DNA of 27,663 nt, from positions 1 through 27,663 of the forward strand of contig CAYSCH010000086.1 in assembly GCA_964429355.1 (NCBI GenBank). Direction: 5' to 3'. Below are positions 1 through 8,000 of this stretch, piece by piece (positions within the stretch are counted from its first letter, which is position 1; each line of letters opens with the position of its first letter). The stretch comes from JAAYAY01 sp964429355 (lineage in GTDB: Bacteria; Planctomycetota; Planctomycetia; Pirellulales; Thermoguttaceae). A program made the position numbers and the translations under genes. The notes under the pieces are model-generated. The model was not told where the DNA came from, did not search any database, and saw only the letters and a program-made list of their open reading frames with translations.

Positions 1-641
1 TAACGAAGGACCGAAAAGCGGAACTCGCTCTTCGACCGCCCTCATGTTCGGCGTTTCCACCTTTCTCATCGACTTCCTTTGGCCAGTTACGTCGACTGGC
101 AGCGGCAGGCCGAAACAATCAAGAATTCCGACAGGACCAGCCGATCCCCTGTCGCCCGCACAACAAGTCGGCCTACCCAAAACACGGAAGTCCCGTGAGG
201 AGCATTGTTTAGCAACGCTTCTGGCAGCCTGAGATACGTCTGAAACGGAACCACCCCCCCGTTGTACCCGCCCGACACGGTCCAGCCAAATCCTGAGCGG
301 CGTCCGTCTGAACAGATCGCGTAGAATCTGTCGCCCCATGCTACCTGAGAATGCCGGTCAAAGTGGTTTGCCCTCACGCTGCCAGTCGGTCCAAACTCCA
401 ATCCAACGGCCGTTTTCTCGAACCGCACAGCGGGTGATCCAGCCCCCAAGAGGCCTTGGGAGCTTCCGCCACCATATCCAATTTGGTAGACTCGTCGACA
501 CGGTTTCTCCCGGGTTCTTTCGAGCGAGTGTCATGCCGAAAGATGCCCTGACAGACCGTCTTTTTGCCACCCAGTATTCCTCATCGCCGACGACCGTGGA
601 GAATTGGCGGACTTCCGTGCGATGTGGGAAGAGATCTTAAG
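1..641. other. No supportable gene; leader region of the HlyD gene
   Basis: This stretch has open frames on both strands, but none has a ribosome binding site, a family resemblance or a hydrophobic or domain pattern that I trust. The minus-strand frame at 87-449 is the longest candidate and looks like chance coding or a decayed gene. A perfect hairpin (CCCAAG-AGGC-CTTGGG) lies at 445-460 without a following T-run, so I do not call it a terminator. No convincing sigma70-type promoter for the gene at 642 was found. Confidence 0.5.
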
Positions 642-1772
642 ATGATCAAGCGAATTCTCCCGATTTTCCTCGTCGCGTCCGTTCTCGCAATCCTGCTCCT
701 GGCCCACAAATGGCGCTCGGACCCGATGAAGGTCTCCGGATTCATCGAGGCCCACGAAATCCGCCTGGGCTCACGGGTGGGGGGACGAGTCGCCAAAGTC
801 CATGTCCAGGAGGGGCAGGCTGTCAAGGCTGGCGATGTCCTCGTCGAGCTCGAGCCCTTCGATCTCCTGGCCCGCCAGGCCGAGGCCCGCGCCAATCTGG
901 CCGCCGGCAAATCAGACTATGCCCGGTTGACCGCCGGGTTTCGACCGGAGGAAATCGCCCAAGCCAAAGCACGCGTGGCCCAACTCACGGCCGACCATGA
1001 GCGACTGGTCAGCGGTCCCCGACAACCCGAGATCGAGGCCGCCCGGGCCCGCGTTGAAGTTGCCAAGGCCGGAGTGACCCTGGCCGAACGGGTCCACAAA
1101 CGGACCGAAGAACTCCTGCGCACCAATGCGATCGCTGCCGAGCAGATGGATCGCGCCATCGAAGAACTGGATGCGGCCCGGGGACAGTTCGTTGCCCGAA
1201 CCAAAGAACTCCAACTCCTTGAAGAAGGAACGCGTCAGGAAGATATTGCCGCGGCCAAGGCGCGGCTCGACGAAGCGGCGGCAGCCCTCGATCTGATGCT
1301 GGCGGGCTATCGACAGGAGGAAATCGCCCAGTCCAAGGCCAAAGTCGACGCCGCCGAGTCTGCCCTGGCGGCCATCCTCGCGCAGATCTCCGAGCTGAAA
1401 ATCGTCGCCCCCATCAACGGAGTTGTCGAATCGATGGAACTGCGGCCGGGAGACCTCACCGCGCCGGGCGGGCCGGTCATGTCGATGATGGAGTCGGAAG
1501 AACTCTGGGTCCGGGCCTATCTCCCGGAGCGTTTGCACCTGGAAATCGGCCAAACGGTCCCGGTCACCGTCGACTCCTTCTCGGACGAATTTGCAGGGGA
1601 AGTCACCTTCATCTCGCGCCAGGCTGAGTTCACTCCAAGCAACGTGCAGACCCCTGAAGAACGGTCCAAACAGGTGTTCCGCATCAAGGTGACCATCCGC
1701 GAGGGCCAGGATCGCCTTCGCCCCGGCATGTCGGCCGACGTCTGGCTCAAGCCGCAGAGCAGGAAGCCATGA
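642..1772 (+). CDS. HlyD/YbhG-family periplasmic membrane fusion protein of an ABC exporter
   Basis: The 376-residue product would bridge an inner-membrane ABC transporter to the outer membrane in drug or small-molecule export. Residues 4-21 form an N-terminal membrane anchor. Residues about 33-75 are the first half of a biotinyl-lipoyl-like domain (GGRVAKVHVQEGQAVKAGD). Residues about 76-250 are an Ala/Glu/Arg-rich coiled coil, 252-283 the second lipoyl half (APINGVVESMELRPGD), and 285-370 the beta-barrel domain. The coiled coil contains four copies of a G-x-R-x-x-E/D-I motif at residues 99, 125, 196 and 222. The ATG at 642 is chosen because GGAAGAG lies just upstream and because it directly precedes the anchor; the frame is open further upstream but without such signals. 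The stop overlaps the start of the next gene (ATGA), so the two are almost certainly co-translated. The family is clear; the exported substrate is unknown. Confidence 0.88.
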   Translation: MIKRILPIFLVASVLAILLLAHKWRSDPMKVSGFIEAHEIRLGSRVGGRVAKVHVQEGQAVKAGDVLVELEPFDLLARQAEARANLAAGKSDYARLTAGFRPEEIAQAKARVAQLTADHERLVSGPRQPEIEAARARVEVAKAGVTLAERVHKRTEELLRTNAIAAEQMDRAIEELDAARGQFVARTKELQLLEEGTRQEDIAAAKARLDEAAAALDLMLAGYRQEEIAQSKAKVDAAESALAAILAQISELKIVAPINGVVESMELRPGDLTAPGGPVMSMMESEELWVRAYLPERLHLEIGQTVPVTVDSFSDEFAGEVTFISRQAEFTPSNVQTPEERSKQVFRIKVTIREGQDRLRPGMSADVWLKPQSRKP

Positions 1773-4003
1773 CCAGGCCTGTCATCGACACCCGACAACT
1801 CACCCGGCGATTCGGCAACCTGACCGCCGTCGAGGACGTCTCCTTCCAGGTGGAGCGCGCCGAGATTTTCGGCCTCCTCGGCCCCAACGGGAGCGGCAAG
1901 TCGACGATCATCCGCATGCTCTGCGGAGTGCTTCCCCCGTCTGCCGGCGACGCTCACGTGCTCGGGTTCGATGTGCGCACGGACTCGGAGGACATCAAAC
2001 GCCGTATCGGCTACATGTCGCAGAAGTTCAGCCTTTACCCCGACCTGTCCGTTCGCGAAAACCTCGAGTTCTACGGCCGCGTTTACGGCCTGCCCCCGGC
2101 TCGCCTCGAGCAGCGAATCGCCGAGGTTCTAGGTCTCACGTCGCTCGATGATCGCATCGAACAGCTCGCCGCCAACCTCTCCGGCGGCTGGAAACAGCGG
2201 CTGGCTCTCGGCTGCGCCCTGATCCACGAGCCGGAAGTGGTGTTTCTCGACGAGCCGACGGCCGGTATCGACCCCGTGGCCAGGCGGCAGCTCTGGGATC
2301 TCCTCTTCGAGCTTTCCGGACGGGGAGTCACCCTGTTCGTCACGACCCACTACATGGACGAAGCGGAACGCTGCAGCAGCGTCGGCTACATCTATCAGTC
2401 GAAGCTCCTGGTGCTCGGCGATACCGACGACCTCAAGGGGCTCCCCGATGTTACCCCCAAGGGAACACGACGATTCGAGTTGGCCCTTCCGGCTGCGACG
2501 ATGCAACTTGCACGCCTGCGTTCGATGGACGGTGTTCTCGACGCCACGCTCTTCGGCGATACGATCCACACCCTCGTCTCCGACGAGCTCTCGGAGGCCA
2601 CGATCGCCGAGCGGTTGGGATTCCAGCGTGAACAGGTCGAGATCCGCCCCATCGCTCCCACTCTCGAAGATGTTTTTGTGACCCTCACCGGCGCAGCCGA
2701 CCGGCGCCGCCAGACCGGGGAGCCTACCGGTCCGACCGTTCGGCTCCATGACGAGTCTGGCGGCAGCTCGGCCGTGACCGGCGAAGAAAGGGAGGCACCT
2801 ACACCCTCTGTTTCCGCCAGTCTGTCGTCAGCCGGCAACACATTGACAGGCCGATCCACCGACGGTTTCACTGCGATCTGCCTGAAGGAGTTCTCCCACA
2901 TTCGCCGGCAACCGGCCACGCTCTTTTTCCTGCTCGTCGTGCCGGTGATCCAGACACTCATCTTCGGCTATGCCATCGACACCCAGATCGAGCACATTCC
3001 GGCGGTGGTCTACAATCTCGACGGCCGCCGGTACTCGGATCATCTTGTCGATGCGATCGTCAACACCCGCAAGTTCCAGATCGTCGACCAGGTACACGAC
3101 GAGGAGTCTTTTCGCCGTGCGATGACCTCCGGCCACGCCAAGGTCGGCGTCAAGATTCCACCCGATTACAGCGATCGGCTCGTTCGCCGCGAGCAGGTCT
3201 CGGTTCAGGTGCTGATCGACGGCAGCGATTCGCAGGTCGCCACCACGGCGCTGAACGCCGCCAACCTCCTTGGCGTGAACCTGTCGATCAAGATCGCCCG
3301 AACCTCCGCCGAGGTGGCCCAGACCGTGCCTTCGCGAGACCCCACCGGTAAGCCGGCCCTCCCCATCGAGATGCGTCCCCGACTGCTCTACAACCCCGAC
3401 CTGGAAAGCTCCCATTTCTTCGTCCCGGGGCTCGTCGGGATCATCCTCCAGCTTGTGACCCTCTTCCTCACCTCGTTCGCGATCGTTCGAGAGCGTGAGA
3501 TGGGCACCCTTGAGCAGCTCTTCGTGACCCCGGTCGGCCGCGCGGGACTTATGCTCGGCAAACTCACCCCCTACGCCATCCTCGGATTCGTAGAAACCCT
3601 GATCGTTCTGTGCGTGATGGTCTACATTTTTGGCGTGCCCATCCACGGCTCGGTCGCGCTCCTCTTGGGCCTGTCGACTCTCTTTCTCGTCTGTTCGCTG
3701 GGGTTGGGGCTGCTCGTGTCGACCCTCGCAAAGACCCAGGTGGCGGCCCTCATGTTCGCCTTTATGGTGATGCTTCCCTCCGTGCTCCTTTCGGGCTTCA
3801 TGTTTCCCCGTTCGGAGATGCCTCCGATCATCTACGTGCTCACCTTCGCGATTCCCGTCACCTACTTTCTCGAGATCCTCCGCGGCGTCGTCCTCCGCGG
3901 CAGCGATCTGCTGGACCTGGTGCCCGCGGTCGTCGGGCTGGCGATCTGTTGCATCGCGATCCTCACGCTGAGCATCACGCGATTCCGCAAGCAGCTCGAA
4001 TGA
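1769..4003 (+). CDS. Fused ABC transporter: ATP-binding domain plus ABC-2 permease (YbhF-YbhS type)
   Basis: The 744-residue protein joins in one chain what are often separate ATPase and permease genes. The ATPase (about 1-310) has Walker A GPNGSGKST at residues 38-46, the Q-loop at Q85, signature LSGGW at 137-141, Walker B VVFLDE at 157-162 and the switch histidine H194 in TTHYMDEAE. The W in the signature is, from memory, usual in the YbhF-like group. A polar linker of about 50 residues follows. An ABC-2 permease half (about 365-744) has one N-terminal membrane helix after LKEFSHIRRQPATL, a large extracytoplasmic domain, then about five helices near the C-terminus. AGGAAG precedes the ATG, which overlaps the HlyD stop by 4 bp. 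With that partner it should form an inner-membrane export machine. No outer-membrane TolC-like gene is present in the window. Two copies would be needed per transporter, since only one ATPase and one permease half are encoded. Confidence 0.9.
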   Translation: MTRPVIDTRQLTRRFGNLTAVEDVSFQVERAEIFGLLGPNGSGKSTIIRMLCGVLPPSAGDAHVLGFDVRTDSEDIKRRIGYMSQKFSLYPDLSVRENLEFYGRVYGLPPARLEQRIAEVLGLTSLDDRIEQLAANLSGGWKQRLALGCALIHEPEVVFLDEPTAGIDPVARRQLWDLLFELSGRGVTLFVTTHYMDEAERCSSVGYIYQSKLLVLGDTDDLKGLPDVTPKGTRRFELALPAATMQLARLRSMDGVLDATLFGDTIHTLVSDELSEATIAERLGFQREQVEIRPIAPTLEDVFVTLTGAADRRRQTGEPTGPTVRLHDESGGSSAVTGEEREAPTPSVSASLSSAGNTLTGRSTDGFTAICLKEFSHIRRQPATLFFLLVVPVIQTLIFGYAIDTQIEHIPAVVYNLDGRRYSDHLVDAIVNTRKFQIVDQVHDEESFRRAMTSGHAKVGVKIPPDYSDRLVRREQVSVQVLIDGSDSQVATTALNAANLLGVNLSIKIARTSAEVAQTVPSRDPTGKPALPIEMRPRLLYNPDLESSHFFVPGLVGIILQLVTLFLTSFAIVREREMGTLEQLFVTPVGRAGLMLGKLTPYAILGFVETLIVLCVMVYIFGVPIHGSVALLLGLSTLFLVCSLGLGLLVSTLAKTQVAALMFAFMVMLPSVLLSGFMFPRSEMPPIIYVLTFAIPVTYFLEILRGVVLRGSDLLDLVPAVVGLAICCIAILTLSITRFRKQLE

Positions 4004-4126
4004 CCCCGGGCGAAATCGTCCGTGATCTCTTGATTCCTCCACGATCCCGGGCTAGTCTGACCGGTTCTGAGAAGCACTTGGATTGAATCGACTAGCCGGG
4101 CTCGCCCCGTCTCCAGGAGAGCGACC

Positions 4127-5557
4127 ATGATTCGCACCGCACTATTCTGTCTTTCCGGATTGCTCGCCGCTGCGATTGCCTCGGCAGCCGACGATGCCAC
4201 GGTCAAACCCAAGGACGACGGCTACCGCGGGATCTGGTTCACCCTCGGTCAGTACACCGATGCTCCCTACGGCAAGGGCGATTGGAAGGGCTTCTGGGAC
4301 TACGGCGACAAGTATTCCGGAGGATTGGGGACCTACACGGCCGACCACACGCCGATTGCCGTCTACGCCCCGGCGGTGAAGAAGACTTTCTTCTGCTACG
4401 GCGGATCGAAGGAGGGCCAGCGCTACCTCTACAACATGATCTCTTACTACGATCACCAGAAGGATTGCGTGCCCCACCCAACCATCGTCCACGATAAGGG
4501 GGGCGTCGACGACCCTCACGACGATGCTTCCCTGACAATCGATCCCGACGGTCGTATTTGGGTCTACGTGGCCGGTCGCGCGCGGTCTCGCCCCGGTTTT
4601 GTTTATCGGAGCGTGAAGCCCTACGACATCGATCGCTTCGAGTTAATCTCTTCCGATGAGATCTGCTATCCACAGCCGTGGTACGTCGAAGACGAAGGCA
4701 TCCTCGAGCTGTTCACCAAGTACACCGGCGTGCGGGAACTCTACTGGAATTTTCGCCGGCCCGACGGTTCACGCGGCGAGGACCAGAAACTGGCCGGCAT
4801 CGAAGGGCACTACCAGGTGTCGTTCCAGCAAGGCCGGCGGGTCATCACCGCCTTCAACCGCCATCCGAAAGGCCATCCGGACAACCGCACCGACGCCTAC
4901 TACCTCGAAACCCACGATCTGGGTAAGACGTGGCAGACGGCGGACGGCCTGTCGATCACGCCCCCGCTGGTCGATCCGGATAACCCGGCCCGGCTGAAGG
5001 CCTACAGCGACGACAAGCGGCTGGTGTATTTCCATGACATCACCCTCGACGGCGACGGAAACCCGGTGATTCTGGCCGTCACTTCGGCGGACCATCGCCC
5101 CGGCCCCCAGGGCGATCCTCGCACCTGGGAAGTGATGCATCACAAAGACGGAGCATGGCAAATTCACAAGGTGACCAACTCGACCCACAACTACGACACT
5201 GGATCGATCTGGGTCGAGAGCGACGGGACATGGCGGATCATCGGCCCGACCGAGCGCGGCCCCCAACGCTGGGGCTGCGGCGGCGAGGTGGCTCTCTGGA
5301 CGAGCCGCGACGAGGGATCCACCTGGACGAAAGTCCGAGACGTGACCCACGACAGCCCGCGGAACAATTCCTACGTGCGCAAAGTGATCGGCGCCGAGCC
5401 GGGTTCGCCCTTCGCCGTGCTCTGGGCCGACGGACACTCGGACAAACACTCCATCTCGCGGCTCTATTTCACCGATTTCGAAGGCAAGACCGTCCGCCGC
5501 CTCCCCTACGACATGGCGGAAGAATTCGCCACCCCGGAGACTGTGGAGGCAGAGTGA
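4127..5557 (+). CDS. Secreted BNR-repeat (BNR_4-like) beta-propeller protein, putative glycan-active
   Basis: The 476-residue product begins with a signal peptide (residues 1-20, ending AIASAAD). It then resembles BNR_4-type proteins, opening with DDGYRGIWFTLGQ and continuing with repeated strand motifs such as DPDGRIWVYVAGR, GKTWQTADGLSI and DEGSTWTKVRDV. The last two are Asp-box-like S/G-x-x-x-T-W elements, as in sialidase-type propellers. Proteins of this class are usually periplasmic or extracellular and are linked to polysaccharide breakdown; the actual reaction cannot be read from the sequence. AGGAG at 4115-4119 precedes the ATG. The gene lies 123 bp after the ABC transporter and converges on the gene ending at 5601, so it is probably its own unit. 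An alternative is a non-catalytic sugar-binding propeller. Confidence 0.72.
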   Translation: MIRTALFCLSGLLAAAIASAADDATVKPKDDGYRGIWFTLGQYTDAPYGKGDWKGFWDYGDKYSGGLGTYTADHTPIAVYAPAVKKTFFCYGGSKEGQRYLYNMISYYDHQKDCVPHPTIVHDKGGVDDPHDDASLTIDPDGRIWVYVAGRARSRPGFVYRSVKPYDIDRFELISSDEICYPQPWYVEDEGILELFTKYTGVRELYWNFRRPDGSRGEDQKLAGIEGHYQVSFQQGRRVITAFNRHPKGHPDNRTDAYYLETHDLGKTWQTADGLSITPPLVDPDNPARLKAYSDDKRLVYFHDITLDGDGNPVILAVTSADHRPGPQGDPRTWEVMHHKDGAWQIHKVTNSTHNYDTGSIWVESDGTWRIIGPTERGPQRWGCGGEVALWTSRDEGSTWTKVRDVTHDSPRNNSYVRKVIGAEPGSPFAVLWADGHSDKHSISRLYFTDFEGKTVRRLPYDMAEEFATPETVEAE

Positions 5558-5600
5558 ACGGCTCCCCAGCCGACGACTCGGTGCGTGCCCGTTTGGTCGC

Positions 5601-6443
5601 CTACCTCTTCACAATGCGAATCTCGAACAGATTCGGCCAGTTCTTCCCCGTCACGAAGAGCCGCTTCGACTGGGCTTCATACGCGATTCCGTTGAGCACG
5701 GCGTCGGAATTCTCTTTCACCTCAGCGGGCGTCAGGCCTTCCAGGTCGATCCAGGCCGTGACATCCCCCGTCTTTGGAGAAATCCACGCGATCTGATTCG
5801 TGGTCCAGACGTTCGCCAGGATCACGCCGTCAACATATTCCAGTTCATTCAGGTTGCGGACCCAGGTACCTCGATCGCGAACGCTGATCCGCCGCACGAC
5901 CCGAAATGTCTTCGGATCGATGAACTGCAGGGTCTGTGTACCGTTGCTGAGGATCAGGTGTCTGCCGTCGTGGGTGAGTCCCCAGCCTTCCCCATGGATG
6001 CGGAACCTGCCAATCTCCTTGAAACTCTCCCGGTCGTACACAATTCCCAGGGCCGACTGCCATGTGAGCTGGTAAATCCGCTGATCCCAGACGGCGATCC
6101 CCTCGCCGAAGAAATGCTGGTCGAGCGAGACTTGTTGCAGCACCTTGCCCGTCTCGAGTTCGACCTTTCGCAGCGTCGATTGGCCGTACTGGCCGGTTCC
6201 CTCGTACAACTCGGCGTCGACAATCGCCAGTCCCTGGCAGAAGGCCTGCGGATCGTGCGGATAGGTGTTGACGATCTCGTAGCCGTAGACAACCGGCGTT
6301 GTGGCCCGTTCAGCCCCCCACGTCTTTCCCGCCGGCCCATGGATGCAGGCGGTCAACGCCAAGACCAGCCACACCCGATGCCAAAGGCGGCGGCTGGCGA
6401 AAACAAACGCGAAGGGCTGACAAACTGCAGGCGAACTGGCCAT
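5601..6443 (-). CDS. Glutaminyl-peptide cyclotransferase-like (plant/bacterial type QC) lipoprotein
   Basis: Family members convert N-terminal glutamine of peptides to pyroglutamate. The 280-residue product shows the family's ordered blade motifs: FCQGLAIVDAELYEGTGQYG, FGEGIAVWDQRIYQLTW, EGWGLTHDGRHLILSNGT, LNELEYVDGVILANVW and VLNGIAYEAQSKRLFVTGKN-WP. Together these form a five-bladed-propeller signature. The N-terminus has a basic region and a hydrophobic stretch ending in LTAC (Cys33), which fits a lipobox, so membrane anchoring outside the cytoplasm is likely. I chose the ATG at 6443. The frame is open to a TTG at 6515, but that codon lies inside the -35 box of a good promoter, so it cannot be on that transcript. 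The gene ends 43 bp from a convergent neighbour. Physiological substrates in planctomycetes are unknown. Confidence 0.87.
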   Translation of the reverse strand: MASSPAVCQPFAFVFASRRLWHRVWLVLALTACIHGPAGKTWGAERATTPVVYGYEIVNTYPHDPQAFCQGLAIVDAELYEGTGQYGQSTLRKVELETGKVLQQVSLDQHFFGEGIAVWDQRIYQLTWQSALGIVYDRESFKEIGRFRIHGEGWGLTHDGRHLILSNGTQTLQFIDPKTFRVVRRISVRDRGTWVRNLNELEYVDGVILANVWTTNQIAWISPKTGDVTAWIDLEGLTPAEVKENSDAVLNGIAYEAQSKRLFVTGKNWPNLFEIRIVKR

Positions 6444-6486
6444 CTGGACGGATATCTCTTGCCGGAGAAGCTGGATGCCACTCCTA

Positions 6487-6515
6487 ATCGTAGATCCCAC
6501 AACGTTTTGAGTCAA
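6487..6515 (-). promoter_or_regulatory. Sigma70-like promoter of the glutaminyl cyclase gene
   Basis: Read on the minus strand, TTGACT (6515-6510) is followed after exactly 17 bp by TACGAT (6492-6487). That gives 5/6 and 4/6 matches to the housekeeping consensus. The predicted start near 6480 leaves a leader of roughly 35-40 nt to the ATG at 6443. This supports that start codon over the upstream TTG. Confidence 0.55.
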
Positions 6516-6560
6516 ACCGAGTTGTCATCGGCGTCTCCCTGGACACAGACTGGCAAGATT

Positions 6561-7604
6561 CTATCGCTCAGGAGAACCACCTGGCGGGTCTCTCAGCAAG
6601 ACGCGGATATGCAGAGCCAGGAGACCTGCCATCAGCAGATTAAGAACGGTCTCGATGATCTTGCCCGTCAGCTTCAACCTGTCGGGGAACCAGGTATAGA
6701 ACAACATGAGGACCGGAACCTTAAGCCATCCCCAATTGGCTCGCCACGCTTCCACCGCAACCTGCCGTTGCTCGCTTGTGTAGGCGCATCGTTTCTTGTA
6801 CATCGACATGAACAAGGAGAGATGTGCCAGCAGGTAGATGCATCCGGGAACGAAAAACGGGAAACTGATCGCCAGCGCAATGTCTCGCGGGACTCCAAAC
6901 GTAATGAGTAGGTGATCGATTGCCTTCGAACCGTAGATTCCGGCAAGGACGCAGGCCGGAAGAGCGAGGATTCCGAGGCAGGCGGAGGTTTGATCGGAGA
7001 GCGGGGCAGGCAAGGTCTCACGCTCCTGGTCGTGCACCGCGCCCGATTGCAGCAAGAGGTTCTCCCACTCTTGCCGTGTGGTATCGCGGAATCCCACAGC
7101 CACGACCACGGGACCAGCCGGATGATGTCGATGCTGCATCACCCGTTCCCCCGTTCTGCACTCGGGCGGGAATTCGATCAGAATCGCCGGTCCGCCACCA
7201 CTGAGCAACTGCTCACGCGGCGGATGGGTCGCTTGCGTCTGATCGCCGTAGAACCAGCGGCACTGGCCAAGTTCGCCTGTGTGAATCGTTGAGTCTGCGA
7301 TGCAGTTCACACTGCCGTTCCAATACCAGACACGGACGGTCTTTCTGCGGTTGTAGCCTTGCTGCGTCCATCCAAAAATGAGGCAGAAAGGAAACGTGCA
7401 GACGGCAGCGCCAAAGAAGCCCACGACCGCCTCCCCTGGCTTGGGCCATGTGGCCGCGAGAACCAGCGGACAGGCGAACAAAATCGCCAGAAGCTGCAAC
7501 AGCAGCACGTTCACCCAATAGAATCGCCAGCCGTAGTGAGGGGTGTACTCTTCAAGACCAGAGTCAATAAGACCAGACCGAGCAGTTACCGATTGGAGGT
7601 CCAC
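6561..7604 (-). CDS. Polytopic membrane protein of unknown function
   Basis: I do not recognise a family. The 347-residue product has about six hydrophobic segments: two near residues 28-52 and 60-80, then a hydrophilic domain of about 120 residues, and four more in the C-terminal half (about 209-230, 245-270, 298-312 and 318-338). The hydrophilic domain carries QQGYNRRKTVRVWYWNG and, later, PAILIEFPPE and GPVVVAVGF, which look like beta strands of a PH-like or DUF3592-like insert between helices. This is inference only. The start is a GTG at 7604 with only a weak G-rich upstream element. It is supported by a strong promoter at 7684-7712. The gene lies 117 bp upstream of the glutaminyl cyclase gene, which has its own promoter, so the two need not be co-transcribed. 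Confidence 0.65.
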   Translation of the reverse strand: MDLQSVTARSGLIDSGLEEYTPHYGWRFYWVNVLLLQLLAILFACPLVLAATWPKPGEAVVGFFGAAVCTFPFCLIFGWTQQGYNRRKTVRVWYWNGSVNCIADSTIHTGELGQCRWFYGDQTQATHPPREQLLSGGGPAILIEFPPECRTGERVMQHRHHPAGPVVVAVGFRDTTRQEWENLLLQSGAVHDQERETLPAPLSDQTSACLGILALPACVLAGIYGSKAIDHLLITFGVPRDIALAISFPFFVPGCIYLLAHLSLFMSMYKKRCAYTSEQRQVAVEAWRANWGWLKVPVLMLFYTWFPDRLKLTGKIIETVLNLLMAGLLALHIRVLLRDPPGGSPER

Positions 7605-7683
7605 CGCGCACCCCGGATGGCTTGTGGGCTATGCCGTCTGCGCAGCACTGCTTGCAGGCAAGCTGACACGGACGTTGGGTGGT

Positions 7684-7712
7684 ATGATACACTGGCTTGG
7701 TTGGAATGTGAA
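7684..7712 (-). promoter_or_regulatory. Sigma70-like promoter of the membrane protein gene at 7604
   Basis: On the minus strand, TTCACA (7712-7707) and TATCAT (7689-7684) are separated by exactly 17 bp, each matching the consensus at 5 of 6 positions. This is the best promoter by eye in the window. The predicted start near 7677 gives a leader of about 70 nt before the GTG at 7604. Confidence 0.6.
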
Positions 7713-7738
7713 TCACCTTGCTTGCTCCAAAACCCCAA

Positions 7739-7996
7739 TTATCTGGAATCTTGCCGCCACCGAATTGCGCCGACTCCCATGGAGAGAACCGCACAACCTA
7801 CAAAAAACTCTCCAGAACGTTTCAAGAGCGTATTGCGATTCAATTCGAGTTGGAACCGATGGTAGACTCCCTCTGCTGTTGGCGGGTCTGTAAGGAATTG
7901 GGGTGGAATCGAATTCTCAAGCAGGTAGCGATCCAAGCCTATCAGCCCAATCCCGACAAGGAGCAAACTGAGCCCCAGTATCATGAGAGCCCGCAT
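7739..7996 (-). CDS. Small two-helix membrane protein downstream of araA
   Basis: The product is 85 residues. A first helix spans about residues 3-20 (LMILGLSLLLVGIGLIGL). A loop follows with PPQFLTDPPTAEGVYHRF, then a second hydrophobic stretch around residues 60-78 (SGEFFVGCAVLSMGVGAIRW). I know no family for it. The ATG lies only 4 nt beyond the araA stop codon, in the same direction, which suggests translation from the araA message. The Shine-Dalgarno element is weak. The amphipathic loop and two clean membrane helices favour a real gene over a chance frame. A membrane role linked to sugar uptake is conceivable but unsupported. Confidence 0.55.
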   Translation of the reverse strand: MRALMILGLSLLLVGIGLIGLDRYLLENSIPPQFLTDPPTAEGVYHRFQLELNRNTLLKRSGEFFVGCAVLSMGVGAIRWRQDSR

Positions 7997-8000
7997 GATG

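Noticed and set aside
87..449. A 120-codon minus-strand frame at the left edge
   Set aside because: No start signal, no domain pattern and mixed hydrophobicity. It might be a decayed gene, but nothing supports a call.
2828..4042. A 404-codon minus-strand frame rich in His, Asp, Glu and Arg
   Set aside because: It is antisense to the ABC permease half. Its composition is what the reverse of hydrophobic codons gives.
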